DNA from: Gallionellaceae bacterium
GTDB taxonomy: Bacteria > Pseudomonadota > Gammaproteobacteria > Burkholderiales > Gallionellaceae
Direction: 5' to 3'
DNA: 45,128 nt
Assembly (NCBI GenBank): GCA_009773615.1
Contig: WSYA01000011.1
Location: 1-45,128, forward strand
Below the pieces are notes generated by a model, which was not told the DNA's origin, ran no database searches, and was given only the letters and a program-made list of their open reading frames with translations. Position 1 is the stretch's first letter; each line of letters opens with the position of its first letter. Shown here piece after piece: positions 27,664 through 35,731 of this stretch. The position numbers and the translations under genes were made by a program.

Positions 27664-28937
27664 ACGCTAGAAAATTTATCGCAGTGAATTCGCGCGAAGC
27701 ATTTAAATTGGTGCGTATCGAACTGGGGGACGACGCAGTCATTCTGTCCAACCGCAAGGTGGCGGACGGCGTCGAGATCGTGGCGATGTGCAGTTCGGAG
27801 CTGTCGCGCTTGAGCGAGACACGCATGAACGAGACCAAAGTGAGCGCACCCGCTGCGGCTCCGGCAGCAGCGCCAACGCTGAATAAACAGGCTTTGAATC
27901 AGGCTAACGCGCTCGGGGCGAAAGTGCTGGATACCAATATCAAGCGCGAAGCTGCGGTTGCTACTAGAGAAGATGCACCGGCTGCTCCATCCGCAGAGCA
28001 AGCGGGCATGCTGAGCGAGATCAAAACCATGCACAACATGCTGAAAGAACAAATGGCGTGCATGGCGTGGGGTGATATGCAGCAGCGCGACCCCAAGCGT
28101 AGCACCTTAATGCGCGACATGATCAATGTCGGCTTCAGCCCGGTTTTGTCCAAACAGTTGCTCGACAAGATGCCCGCCAACGGCGACATCTCCTGGGTAC
28201 ACAACATTTTAAAACACAACATTCGCATCGCTTCGCCGCAGGAAGATATCGTCGCACGCGGCGGCGTCTATGCGCTGGTCGGCCCGACCGGAGTGGGCAA
28301 GACTACCACCACAGCCAAATTGGCGGCACGCGCCGTGGTGCGCTACGGTGCTGATAAGGTCGCACTCATCACCACCGACAGCTATCGTATCGGCGCACAC
28401 GAGCAACTCAAGATATATGGCAAGATCCTCGGCGTGACGGTGCATGCGGTGCGCGACACCGAAGACTTGAAAATGACCTTGTCGGGATTGAAGCACAAAC
28501 ATCTGGTACTGATCGACACGATGGGCGTAAGCCAGCGCGACTGCCGCGTAGCCGAGCAAGCGGAGATGTTCGATGCCGCATGCGTGAAACGCTTGTTGCT
28601 GTTGAACGCGACCAGCGCAGGCGGCACGCTGGACGACGTAGTGAACATGTATCGCGGCACAGGTTTGATCGGCTGTATCCCGACCAAGCTGGACGAGGCC
28701 GTGACGCTGGGCACCGTGCTGGATGTGGTGATACGCCACAAGCTGACCATGCACTACATCACCAGCGGACAGCGCGTCCCCGAAGATATGCATGAAGTAA
28801 ATCTGGAATATCTGTTGCACCGCACATTCAAAGTGAGCGCCAAGCCTACGGCGTTCGCGGTGCAAGAGTTGGAATTCCCTGCATTTATGGCTGGCGCGGG
28901 CGCAGCACCTATGTCGCGAGCCGAATATGCGTCATGA
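27660..28937 (+). CDS. flhF: Flagellar biosynthesis SRP-type GTPase FlhF
   Basis: The 425-residue protein has a short basic B region, an Ala-rich linker (AAAPAAAPTLNKQ) and an N-domain. Its SRP-type G domain has Walker A GPTGVGKTTTTAKLAAR near residue 207, TDSYRIGAHEQLKIYG, and DTMGVSQRD in place of the more common DTAG. FlhF dimerises with GTP and sets the site, often polar, and number of flagella together with FlhG. It is translationally coupled to flhA, and its end overlaps flhG by 11 bp. Confidence 0.95.
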   Translation: MNARKFIAVNSREAFKLVRIELGDDAVILSNRKVADGVEIVAMCSSELSRLSETRMNETKVSAPAAAPAAAPTLNKQALNQANALGAKVLDTNIKREAAVATREDAPAAPSAEQAGMLSEIKTMHNMLKEQMACMAWGDMQQRDPKRSTLMRDMINVGFSPVLSKQLLDKMPANGDISWVHNILKHNIRIASPQEDIVARGGVYALVGPTGVGKTTTTAKLAARAVVRYGADKVALITTDSYRIGAHEQLKIYGKILGVTVHAVRDTEDLKMTLSGLKHKHLVLIDTMGVSQRDCRVAEQAEMFDAACVKRLLLLNATSAGGTLDDVVNMYRGTGLIGCIPTKLDEAVTLGTVLDVVIRHKLTMHYITSGQRVPEDMHEVNLEYLLHRTFKVSAKPTAFAVQELEFPAFMAGAGAAPMSRAEYAS

Positions 28938-29823
28938 CTCTATAAATGACCAAGCCGAGGGGCTGCGCCGCTTACTGGCGCGTTCCGCCGCGCGCGTAGT
29001 CGCTGTAGTAGGCGCACGCAACGGTCTGGGCGCGACCAGCGTAGTGGTGAATCTGGCCGCCGCATGGTCGTGGGCCGGCAAAGACGTGCTCATTCTGGAC
29101 GAGCATCTGTCCACCAACAATGTGGCCAATACGCTGGCGCTCAAGCCGCGTTACGATCTGCTGAACGTGATACGCGGCGACAAGACACTGCGCGAAGTTA
29201 TGTTGCGCAACAGCGACGGCATACTGGTGTTGCCCGTTGCGCGTGCCATGCAGGCGCTGCCCAAACTGAACGAAGCCGAACGCGACAAGTTGCTGGACGC
29301 ATTGACTCAAGCCGCCAGAGACATGGACGTTGTGCTGGTCGATGCCGCAGCGCGCGAGGGACATTCCGTCTGCGCCAACCTCTCCGGCAACGAGCCTCTG
29401 ATGCTGGTGCTGAATGGCACTGCAAGCGGGATTACCGAAAGCTACGCCATGCTCAAACAAATGGCGCTGCATAACGGTCGCCAGACATTCGATATCGTGG
29501 TCAACAAAGTCGGCAACGAACGCGAAGCCCGTGCGATTTTCGACAATATGGCACAATTAGCGCTGCGCAATTTACAAGTACGGCTGGAATATATGGGATA
29601 TATTCCGACTGATGAAAAGCTCAATCGTGCGACACAATTATGCCGTCCGGTTGTCGAGGCCTTCCCGAGCGCGCAAGCAGCCATCGCGTTCGGTGAAGTG
29701 GCGGGCAATTTGATACGTACAAAAAGAGTTGCCGACGAAGAGGTGAGCAGTCTGACCCGGGTCATGCAACGATTAATCAGACAGGCGCGGCCCATGAATA
29801 ATGTGGTGGCTGCTATTACATGA
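28927..29823 (+). CDS. flhG: MinD-like ATPase FlhG (flagellar number regulator), atypical P-loop
   Basis: The 298-residue ParA/MinD-type protein starts with DQAEGLRRLL (residues 8-17), the motif that activates the FlhF GTPase. The deviant Walker A box, normally KGGxGKT, reads RNGLGAT at residues 31-37, so both the signature and the phosphate-binding lysines are missing. The switch II region reads VLVDAAAREG, not DxPAG. The C-terminal amphipathic part (LTRVMQRLIRQARPMNNVV) could bind the membrane. Gene position between flhF and fliA makes the identity secure; ATP hydrolysis is doubtful. The stop overlaps fliA by 4 bp. Confidence 0.92.
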   Translation: MRHDSINDQAEGLRRLLARSAARVVAVVGARNGLGATSVVVNLAAAWSWAGKDVLILDEHLSTNNVANTLALKPRYDLLNVIRGDKTLREVMLRNSDGILVLPVARAMQALPKLNEAERDKLLDALTQAARDMDVVLVDAAAREGHSVCANLSGNEPLMLVLNGTASGITESYAMLKQMALHNGRQTFDIVVNKVGNEREARAIFDNMAQLALRNLQVRLEYMGYIPTDEKLNRATQLCRPVVEAFPSAQAAIAFGEVAGNLIRTKRVADEEVSSLTRVMQRLIRQARPMNNVVAAIT

Positions 29824-30551
29824 GAAGTGCTATTACCGCTATGTATACGGCTAACGGACTCAGCGACAAGGAACAATGCCTGAAGGAATATGCGCCTTTG
29901 GTGAAGCGCATCGCGCACCATATGATGGTGAGATTGCCGAGCAGCGTGGAAGTGGACGACATCATTCAGGCTGGCATGATGGGTCTGCTGGATGCGGCAA
30001 GCCGCTACGATGAATTGCGCGGCGCGCAGTTCGAGACCTATGCCGGACAACGCATTCGCGGTGCGATGCTGGACGAATTGCGCGGCGCGGATTGGCTACC
30101 CCGAAGCCTGCGCCGCGACATGCGCCGCATTGAGGCGGCGATCCATCGCCTGCAGCAGATGCTCGGGCACCCGCCCGCCGAGTCTGAAATTGCGAAAGAG
30201 TTGGGTGTGTCGCTGCCGGAGTATCAGCAGATGTTGTTGGAAGCACGCGGCGCGCAGCTGATCTATTACGAAGATTTTCATAGCGACGGCGACGAGGATT
30301 TCTTCGACCGTCACAACTTCGACGACAATGAGAACCCGTTGGCATTATTGCAAGATGACCGTTTCCGCACAGCCCTGATCAAGGCGATCGACGGATTACC
30401 CGAACGCGAGCGCCTGATGATGGCGCTTCACTACGAGCAGGATTTAAATTTGCGTGAGATCGGAGAAGTCATGGGTGTGAGCGAGTCTCGTGTATGTCAG
30501 TTGCACAGCCAAGCGGTTGCGCGGCTGCGCAGTTCGTTGAAAGGCCATTGA
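29820..30551 (+). CDS. fliA: RNA polymerase sigma factor for flagellar genes (sigma-28)
   Basis: The 243-residue sigma factor has region 2 (VDDIIQAGMMGLLDAASRYD, QFETYAGQRIRGAMLDELR), region 3 (DWLPRSLRRDMRRIEAAIHR) and region 4 (LPERERLMMALHYEQDLNL, VSESRVCQLHSQAVARLR). It directs late flagellar transcription and is held by FlgM until the hook is complete. The ATG at 29820 overlaps the flhG stop; Met8 (29841, MYTANG) resembles the start of other FliA proteins and may be the true one. Matching promoters are seen before flgM and flgK. Confidence 0.96.
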   Translation: MRSAITAMYTANGLSDKEQCLKEYAPLVKRIAHHMMVRLPSSVEVDDIIQAGMMGLLDAASRYDELRGAQFETYAGQRIRGAMLDELRGADWLPRSLRRDMRRIEAAIHRLQQMLGHPPAESEIAKELGVSLPEYQQMLLEARGAQLIYYEDFHSDGDEDFFDRHNFDDNENPLALLQDDRFRTALIKAIDGLPERERLMMALHYEQDLNLREIGEVMGVSESRVCQLHSQAVARLRSSLKGH

Positions 30552-31291
30552 TGGACAAGCTCAGCCTGTTCGGTCTGCTGATCGCGCTTACCGGCATTCT
30601 CGGCGGACAATTGCTCGAAGGCGGCTCGGTCTCGGTTTTGCTGCAAAGCGCGGCGTTCTTTATCGTATTCGGCGGCACGCTCGGTGCAGTCATGTTGCAA
30701 AATCCATGGAAAATATTCCTCGCCGGACTCCAGATGGGGAAATGGGCATTTGTCACGCCGAAAATCGATTTGCAGAGTCTCGCCTATCAGCTGACGGCAT
30801 GGGGGAGCCTGGCACGCAAAGAAGGCCTGCTGATGCTGGAAGGCCAAGTCAAAACCATCAACGACCCGTTCGTCGCCAAAGGCTTGCAGCTGCTGGTGGA
30901 TGGAAACAGCGCCGAAAAAATACGCGAGGTGCTGGAAGTCGATGTGCACATTTATGAGGAGGCGCGCTGGCAGGGTGCGCGCGTATGGGAATCCGCTGCG
31001 GGGTACTCACCGACCATAGGCATTTTGGGCGCTGTGCTCGGCCTGATCCACGTCATGCAAAGCTTGGGGGATCCGGCGAAATTGGGCGCGGGCATCGCTG
31101 TTGCATTCATTGCCACGATCTACGGGGTGGGGTTTGCCAATCTGGTATTTTTGCCTATCGCAGGCAAGTTGAAGATGATCATCATGCAGCAGCTGGTCAT
31201 GCGTGAGATGGTGATCGACGGTCTGGTGATGATCGCCAACGCGGAGAATCCGCGCTTCATCGAAAACAAGCTTAAGGGTTACATCGCTTGA
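30551..31291 (+). CDS. motC: Flagellar motor stator protein MotC (MotA family)
   Basis: The 246-residue protein has four transmembrane helices: two near the start (SLFGLLIALTGILGGQLL, AAFFIVFGGTLGAVML) and two near the end (PTIGILGAVLGLIHVMQSL, IAVAFIATIYGVGFANLVFL). A cytoplasmic loop between the pairs carries the residues that contact FliG. With MotD it forms the ion channel that drives rotation. The start overlaps the fliA stop by one base. The flhF-flhG-fliA-motCD arrangement recalls Pseudomonas, where chemotaxis genes lie between fliA and motC; none are here. Confidence 0.92.
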   Translation: MDKLSLFGLLIALTGILGGQLLEGGSVSVLLQSAAFFIVFGGTLGAVMLQNPWKIFLAGLQMGKWAFVTPKIDLQSLAYQLTAWGSLARKEGLLMLEGQVKTINDPFVAKGLQLLVDGNSAEKIREVLEVDVHIYEEARWQGARVWESAAGYSPTIGILGAVLGLIHVMQSLGDPAKLGAGIAVAFIATIYGVGFANLVFLPIAGKLKMIIMQQLVMREMVIDGLVMIANAENPRFIENKLKGYIA

Positions 31292-31320
31292 CGGACATGA
31301 TGAGAATGAATTTGTTATGT

Positions 31321-31379
31321 CCATTTCCCTCTCCTCAATCCTCTCCCGCAAGCGGGCGAGGAAGCGAGCAAATCGCTTC
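31321..31379 (+). repeat. Repeat with two hairpins between motC and motD
   Basis: CCTCTCCCGCAAGCGGGCGAGG (31340-31361) is a near-palindromic hairpin of the CTCTCCCGC type common in dispersed repeats. It is followed by GAAGCGA/TCGCTTC (31361-31367 with 31373-31379). The element fills most of the 105-bp gap and ends 17 bp before the motD start, where no Shine-Dalgarno site is visible. Confidence 0.65.
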
Positions 31380-31396
31380 GCGAATTTAAATTTACC

Positions 31397-32218
31397 GTGA
31401 CGTTGCGCCGAAAAAGAGTCGATCGCGACAATCACGAGCGCTGGCTAATCTCCTACGCCGACTTCATCACGCTGCTGTTCGCTTTCTTTGTGGTGATGTA
31501 CGCCATCTCTTCCGTAAACGAAGGCAAGTACAAAGTATTGGGCTTGTCACTGGGCAGTGCCTTCGGCGCTGCCGTAGCCAAGCCAAGCGAATCCAGAACG
31601 ATACGTTTGACCGAGGAAGAAATCTATTTAAAATCCATCATTGATCGTCGTGATGCCAGATTGGCAGAGCAACAGCGCAGACAAAACGAACGCATGCAGA
31701 CGCTCGTCAACACGCTCAATCAGGTGATGGAGAAATTTGTAAAAAATGGACAGGTAAATGTTTCGCGCACCAATCGCGGCGTCGTGCTGGACATCAATGC
31801 CAGCGCCCTGTTCGCCCCCGGCGGAGCCGCCTTGTCAAATGCGGCGCAGATAACACTAACGGATGTGGCAAAAGTCATGGTGGACGGTGAGCAATCCATC
31901 GAAGTGGAAGGCCATACTGATAATCTTCCTATCAGCACCTCTGTCTATCCTTCCAATTGGGAATTATCTTCGGCGCGCGCAAGCAGTGTGGTGCGGCTGT
32001 TCATCGATCAGGGCATCACAGCCAAACGCCTTACTGCAGTCGGCTCGGCCGACAACCATCCGGTGCTGGGCAACGACACCCCCGAAGGGCGCTCGCGCAA
32101 CCGGCGCGTGACCATCACCGTACTGACACCAGAGCTGGAGCGCGGCACATCCCCTCAGCAAGCAAATGCAGAGTTGGCTAGAAGTGGTGCAGCCCCGACC
32201 CCTGAAGCGCTTCCCTAG
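31397..32218 (+). CDS. motD: Flagellar motor stator protein MotD (MotB family)
   Basis: The 273-residue protein has one N-terminal transmembrane helix, WLISYADFITLLFAFFVVMY, with the proton-accepting Asp22, a periplasmic linker, and an OmpA-like peptidoglycan-binding domain (VEGHTDNLPIS, NWELSSARASSVVRLF, EGRSRNRRVTITV). It anchors the stator to the cell wall. The start is GTG at 31397 and no ribosome binding site precedes it. Conservation of NHERWLISYADF shows that the true start cannot be far away. Low expression, or translation helped by upstream structure, is possible. Confidence 0.92.
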   Translation: MTLRRKRVDRDNHERWLISYADFITLLFAFFVVMYAISSVNEGKYKVLGLSLGSAFGAAVAKPSESRTIRLTEEEIYLKSIIDRRDARLAEQQRRQNERMQTLVNTLNQVMEKFVKNGQVNVSRTNRGVVLDINASALFAPGGAALSNAAQITLTDVAKVMVDGEQSIEVEGHTDNLPISTSVYPSNWELSSARASSVVRLFIDQGITAKRLTAVGSADNHPVLGNDTPEGRSRNRRVTITVLTPELERGTSPQQANAELARSGAAPTPEALP

Positions 32219-32323
32219 CCCTACCTCACGGCATTAAGTCAACGCCGGGTAATTTTTTCCTGGGTGAATGATGTGGCTCGGGGTATTTAGCCCGGAATAG
32301 AATCGCAGATACACAATGGCCAG

Positions 32324-32803
32324 CTAGCCGCTACCGAGGGCGCGCCCTGTGGTGGGAATACTGGGCTGCCCATCCCGTCCGTATAGCCCGGCCGCGCTTT
32401 TTGCGGCGCCCAATAGCGTTGTCAACGCCTGTTGATTGCTGCGCAATTTGAGCTGGATAACTTCACCATTGGTTTGATTGAGCTGGTGCGCTTGCACTGC
32501 CAATTCACGAATGTCATCCCAAATTGGGCGGCAGGAAGGCGCATGTTTCAATATCCAGGCAGCGGTATCCAGATCGGGGGAGGTCGAACTTATATAGCGT
32601 CGCCGTGCGTTGGCCATTTCGGTCAGTTTTAGCGCAGACAATGTCTTCGCCTCTGCCAGAGCCTGAAGCTGCTCTACGCTTTGGTTGAGTAACGTTTGTT
32701 GTTCTTTTTCGAGCAAGACGACAAAAGCGCGCAAAGCCGCGCGTTCTTCATTCAACCGGGAAGAGAAATCCGCCGTTTGGGAAGCGGGAATACTATTGAT
32801 CAA
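32324..32803 (-). CDS. flgN: Flagellar export chaperone FlgN
   Basis: The 159-residue, mostly helical protein begins ADFSSRLNEERAALRAFVVL and continues LEKEQQTLLNQSVEQLQALA, the usual FlgN coiled-coil, with a C-terminal region ILKHAPSCRPIWDDIRELAV. FlgN holds the hook-filament junction proteins FlgK and FlgL, both encoded in this window, for export. The start is a TTG overlapping the flgM stop by 4 bp (TTGA), so translation is coupled. It converges with motD; the 105-bp gap between them has only a weak CGGG-type stem. Confidence 0.85.
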   Translation of the reverse strand: MINSIPASQTADFSSRLNEERAALRAFVVLLEKEQQTLLNQSVEQLQALAEAKTLSALKLTEMANARRRYISSTSPDLDTAAWILKHAPSCRPIWDDIRELAVQAHQLNQTNGEVIQLKLRSNQQALTTLLGAAKSAAGLYGRDGQPSIPTTGRALGSG

Positions 32804-33135
32804 CTTTGGCTCGCGCTATTCATTTCTCTCGTGTCACTCGCGCTAATCATATCTTCCACGTTATTGATCAGGCCGTCGGCAATCGCTTCCGAGTTTATTT
32901 TGAAACGCCCCTCGCTGATGGCTTGCTTAATTTCCGCCACCTTTTTCGCATCGACTACAGGTGCGTTGGCAATATTCACTTCCATGCTGCGCATTTGGTT
33001 GCTCGCAGAACCCAGTGTCACGCTTACGCCATCCGGTGTAGCCTGGCTATCTGCTGTTTTAGGCGTGGCAACACGTGCACTCGACTCATTTAGCGATGAA
33101 AGCGGCAAGGAGTTGTTGCTTTTTTCGATTTTCAT
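32800..33135 (-). CDS. flgM: Anti-sigma-28 factor FlgM
   Basis: The 111-residue protein has a disordered polar N-terminal half and the conserved C-terminal sigma-binding helices VDAKKVAEIKQAISEGRFK, then INSEAIADGLINNVEDMI. It binds FliA and is secreted once the hook is finished. AAAGGTGA lies before the ATG. A strong sigma-28 promoter precedes it, giving the classic feedback loop. Confidence 0.92.
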   Translation of the reverse strand: MKIEKSNNSLPLSSLNESSARVATPKTADSQATPDGVSVTLGSASNQMRSMEVNIANAPVVDAKKVAEIKQAISEGRFKINSEAIADGLINNVEDMISASDTREMNSASQS

Positions 33136-33170
33136 TTAATTCACCTTTATAACTGTCTCGGTCATACTCT

Positions 33171-33197
33171 TCATCGGCAACAAATTCAGAAACTTTA
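33171..33197 (-). promoter_or_regulatory. Sigma-28 promoter of flgM-flgN
   Basis: On the minus strand TAAA (33194-33197), a 15-base spacer, and GCCGATGA (33171-33178) match the sigma-28 consensus TAAA-N15-GCCGATAA with one difference. The -10 box ends about 35 bp before the flgM start. Confidence 0.85.
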
Positions 33198-33270
33198 GGG
33201 CATAACAGCAAATATTTCACAAAAAACCAACTTGTACAATAACGTATTGTTATCCCAGAGTAAATACTTT

Positions 33271-33957
33271 CTAGCGGCGCACTTCCACCGCTCCGCGCCC
33301 CCTCGCGACACCACTAATAACCTGTCCGGAAGGCACTTTCACCTGCACAGCCTGACCTTCGGCGGCATTGTTAATCGCCTGCCCCTCAGTGCGCAACTGT
33401 ATGCCGCGTCCTTCGAAGATGAGCTGCACCGTTTGCCCCTGTGTTACCGCGTAAGGCAGACGAAGCATATCTTGCTTTAACGGCTGCCCGGCCCCGATGC
33501 TGAATTTGAGTATCTTGCCGAGCGCCAGGGATTCATCGGTGATTAACCCAATCTGGTTAAGATCGCCCGTTTGAATATTGAAATCGCCCGCGCCCAGAGT
33601 TTGCCCTTGCTGTAGCGGCTTGCTCGAAACGAGCATGTTTATCGTGACCGTAATAGTGGACGGGATAAACACTGACCAGCCGTTCTTTTCATTGCAGCGC
33701 ACGCCGATACTAGTTTTCCCGAACATTTGTGCGCCGGTCGGCAAGAATGCTTCAAGCGTAGAACAAGCAGGAAAAACGCTACGGGGGTCGAGTTCATCTA
33801 CCTTCACGGTAACTTTGCCCGGCATGGACTGCGTCTTCAGCTGGACAAACTCCATGACTGTCTTGCGTATCTCGGCGTGACTCTGCTTGCCGTCCGGCCA
33901 TGCAACTGGCGCGTAGAAAGACAAAAGACAGATCAATGCAACGAGATATTTTTTCAT
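33271..33957 (-). CDS. flgA: Flagellar basal body P-ring formation protein FlgA
   Basis: The 228-residue periplasmic chaperone has a signal peptide (MKKYLVALICLLSFYAPVAW) and a C-terminal SAF domain with VVSSKPLQQG-like sequence (NMLVSSKPLQQGQTLGAGDF), GAGQPLKQDMLRLPYAVTQG and VQVKVPSGQVISGVARGRG. It assists assembly of FlgI into the P ring. It is divergent from flgB across 139 bp and is separated from flgM by 135 bp containing the flgM promoter, so flgM can also be read from the flgA promoter. Confidence 0.92.
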   Translation of the reverse strand: MKKYLVALICLLSFYAPVAWPDGKQSHAEIRKTVMEFVQLKTQSMPGKVTVKVDELDPRSVFPACSTLEAFLPTGAQMFGKTSIGVRCNEKNGWSVFIPSTITVTINMLVSSKPLQQGQTLGAGDFNIQTGDLNQIGLITDESLALGKILKFSIGAGQPLKQDMLRLPYAVTQGQTVQLIFEGRGIQLRTEGQAINNAAEGQAVQVKVPSGQVISGVARGRGAVEVRR

Positions 33958-34096
33958 GGTGGCATTGTCGCTCCATAGCCTGCCTGCCTAACAAGGGAAA
34001 TAACGCGCTTTTCTACCTCTAATCGAATGATGCACAGATACAAACTGTATTTATTATGCACGACATGGAAGCAATCAGAATTAGGGAGGGTGTGAA

Positions 34097-34501
34097 ATGA
34101 CCAGCAGAATCGATAGCATGTTCCAATTTCATCAGGCAGCGCTGAATTTGCGCGCAGCCCGTCAGGAATTAATCGCGTCGAACATTGCCAATGCGGACAC
34201 CCCCAACTACAAAGCAAAGGATATTGATTTTGCCAGCGCCCTGCAAGGCGCAATGTCGGGAAACGGAACGAAATTACAAATGGCCGGCACTTCGAATGCT
34301 CATTTGAACGGTGCTAGCGGCGATACCGTCATGGGTGCTCCAATCCAATATCGCAACGCGCTACAACCCAGCGCTGACGGCAACACGGTAGATATGGATG
34401 TGGAACGGGCGCAGTTCGCTGACAATGCGTTGCGTTATGAGGCCAGCGTGAAGTTTGTAAGCGACCAAGCCAAAGACGTATTGGCGGCTTTACAAGGATA
34501 A
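34097..34501 (+). CDS. flgB: Flagellar basal body rod protein FlgB
   Basis: The 134-residue proximal rod protein begins with the rod/hook family motif [20 protein letters not shown], then YKAKDIDF, and ends with the helical stretch [26 protein letters not shown] is a strong ribosome binding site. It is first in the flgBCDEFGHIJKL run, 5 bp before flgC. The upstream 139 bp contain a small ATACA-AAC-TGTAT dyad, but no clear sigma-54 or sigma-28 site. Confidence 0.95.
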   Translation: MTSRIDSMFQFHQAALNLRAARQELIASNIANADTPNYKAKDIDFASALQGAMSGNGTKLQMAGTSNAHLNGASGDTVMGAPIQYRNALQPSADGNTVDMDVERAQFADNALRYEASVKFVSDQAKDVLAALQG

Positions 34502-34506
34502 TTATC

Positions 34507-34911
34507 ATGTCATTATTTAACATATTCAACATCTCGGGCTCGGCAATGACCGCGCAGTCGCAGCGGCTCAATGTGGTGGCCAGCAATCTGGCCAACGCCG
34601 AGAGCACCACTGGGCCGGACGGGAAGCCATATCACGCGAAGCAAGTCGTGTTCAGCACTACTTCTTTTGCCGGACAGCCGGGCGAAGGCGTCAAAGTTTC
34701 AGCGGTAGTGGAAGATAGTGCGCCTATGAAAATGGTGTACGACCCAAAACACCCCATGGCTGACGACAAGGGTTATGTCACGCTACCCAATGTGAATCCG
34801 GTAGACGAGATGGTGAATATGATCTCGGCCTCTCGCTCTTATCAAAATAACGTGGATGTAATGAATACGTCCAAGGCGCTGTTGCTCAAAACGCTCACCA
34901 TCGGTCAATAA
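34507..34911 (+). CDS. flgC: Flagellar basal body rod protein FlgC
   Basis: The 134-residue rod protein carries the N-terminal [20 protein letters not shown], then [18 protein letters not shown], and the C-terminal [20 protein letters not shown], followed by [14 protein letters not shown]. Both termini form the coiled-coil that packs in the rod. It follows flgB by 5 bp and precedes flgD by 11 bp. Confidence 0.96.
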   Translation: MSLFNIFNISGSAMTAQSQRLNVVASNLANAESTTGPDGKPYHAKQVVFSTTSFAGQPGEGVKVSAVVEDSAPMKMVYDPKHPMADDKGYVTLPNVNPVDEMVNMISASRSYQNNVDVMNTSKALLLKTLTIGQ

Positions 34912-34922
34912 GGAGAATAGTC

Positions 34923-35672
34923 ATGGTCAATTCCGTTCAAGGTTCTAACCCGCTAGCGGCAACGCAAACCCCTGCCCCAAGCGCGAACAAACCAGCGGCG
35001 ACACCCAACGCCAGCCCCGCCCCAAACGCGAACAAGACCGCTGCGGCAACTGCGGCTTCCGTCAGCGATGCCGCAGGCTCAAGCGCCAATTCACAGGATC
35101 GGTTCCTGAAGCTGCTGGTGACGCAAATGAAAAATCAGGATCCGCTGAATCCGATGGATAACGCGCAAGTGACTTCACAAATGGCACAGCTGAGCACCGT
35201 GAGCGGCATCGACAAAGTCAATTCGACCCTGAAGGCTTTGAGCGACAGCATGTCGGCCGGACAGGCCATGTCGGCCACCAGCATGATCGGGCGCGGCGCA
35301 TTGGTTCCCGGCTCGACGATGGATCTGAGTGAGGGAAGAGCTGTCGCCGGCCTGGATTTGGCTCAGGGCGCAGACTCTGTCCAGGTGCTCATCAAAGATG
35401 GCGCGAACAACGTGGTTAAAACGCTGCAACTCGGCGCTCAGAAGCCCGGCGTGGTGCCACTGGCGTGGGACGGACTCAACGATGCAGGCGAAGCGTCGCC
35501 TGATGGCTCCTATAAGATTTCTGCCGAATTTGTTGCCGCAGGCAAAGCAGCTCCCGCAACCACCCTGTCTTTTGGCATGGTAGCAGGCGTCGCACCGGGA
35601 GCCGGCACGACCAAATTGGATGTGGGCAAATTGGGCGCATTTAATCTATCGGACGTTAAACAAGTTTTGTAA
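34923..35672 (+). CDS. flgD: Flagellar hook cap protein FlgD
   Basis: The 249-residue hook-assembly scaffold has a low-complexity Ala/Pro/Asn region in the first 55 residues (with two PNASPAPNANK-like units). The conserved cap segment follows: DRFLKLLVTQMKNQDPLNPM, then DNAQVTSQMAQLSTVSGID. C-terminal FlgD Tudor/Ig-like strands include VPLAWDGLNDAGEASPDGSY. It caps the growing hook and is removed on completion. GGAG precedes the ATG. Confidence 0.95.
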   Translation: MVNSVQGSNPLAATQTPAPSANKPAATPNASPAPNANKTAAATAASVSDAAGSSANSQDRFLKLLVTQMKNQDPLNPMDNAQVTSQMAQLSTVSGIDKVNSTLKALSDSMSAGQAMSATSMIGRGALVPGSTMDLSEGRAVAGLDLAQGADSVQVLIKDGANNVVKTLQLGAQKPGVVPLAWDGLNDAGEASPDGSYKISAEFVAAGKAAPATTLSFGMVAGVAPGAGTTKLDVGKLGAFNLSDVKQVL

Positions 35673-35731
35673 ATCGGACAATCCACAGCCCCGTGCGGGA
35701 GTGGCGTTCACGTTAACCAAAGGAGAACATC

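Noticed and set aside
33958-34096. Sigma-54 promoter between flgA and flgB
   Set aside because: TGGCATTGTCGC resembles a -24 box, but the GG to GC distance is not 10 bases on either strand.
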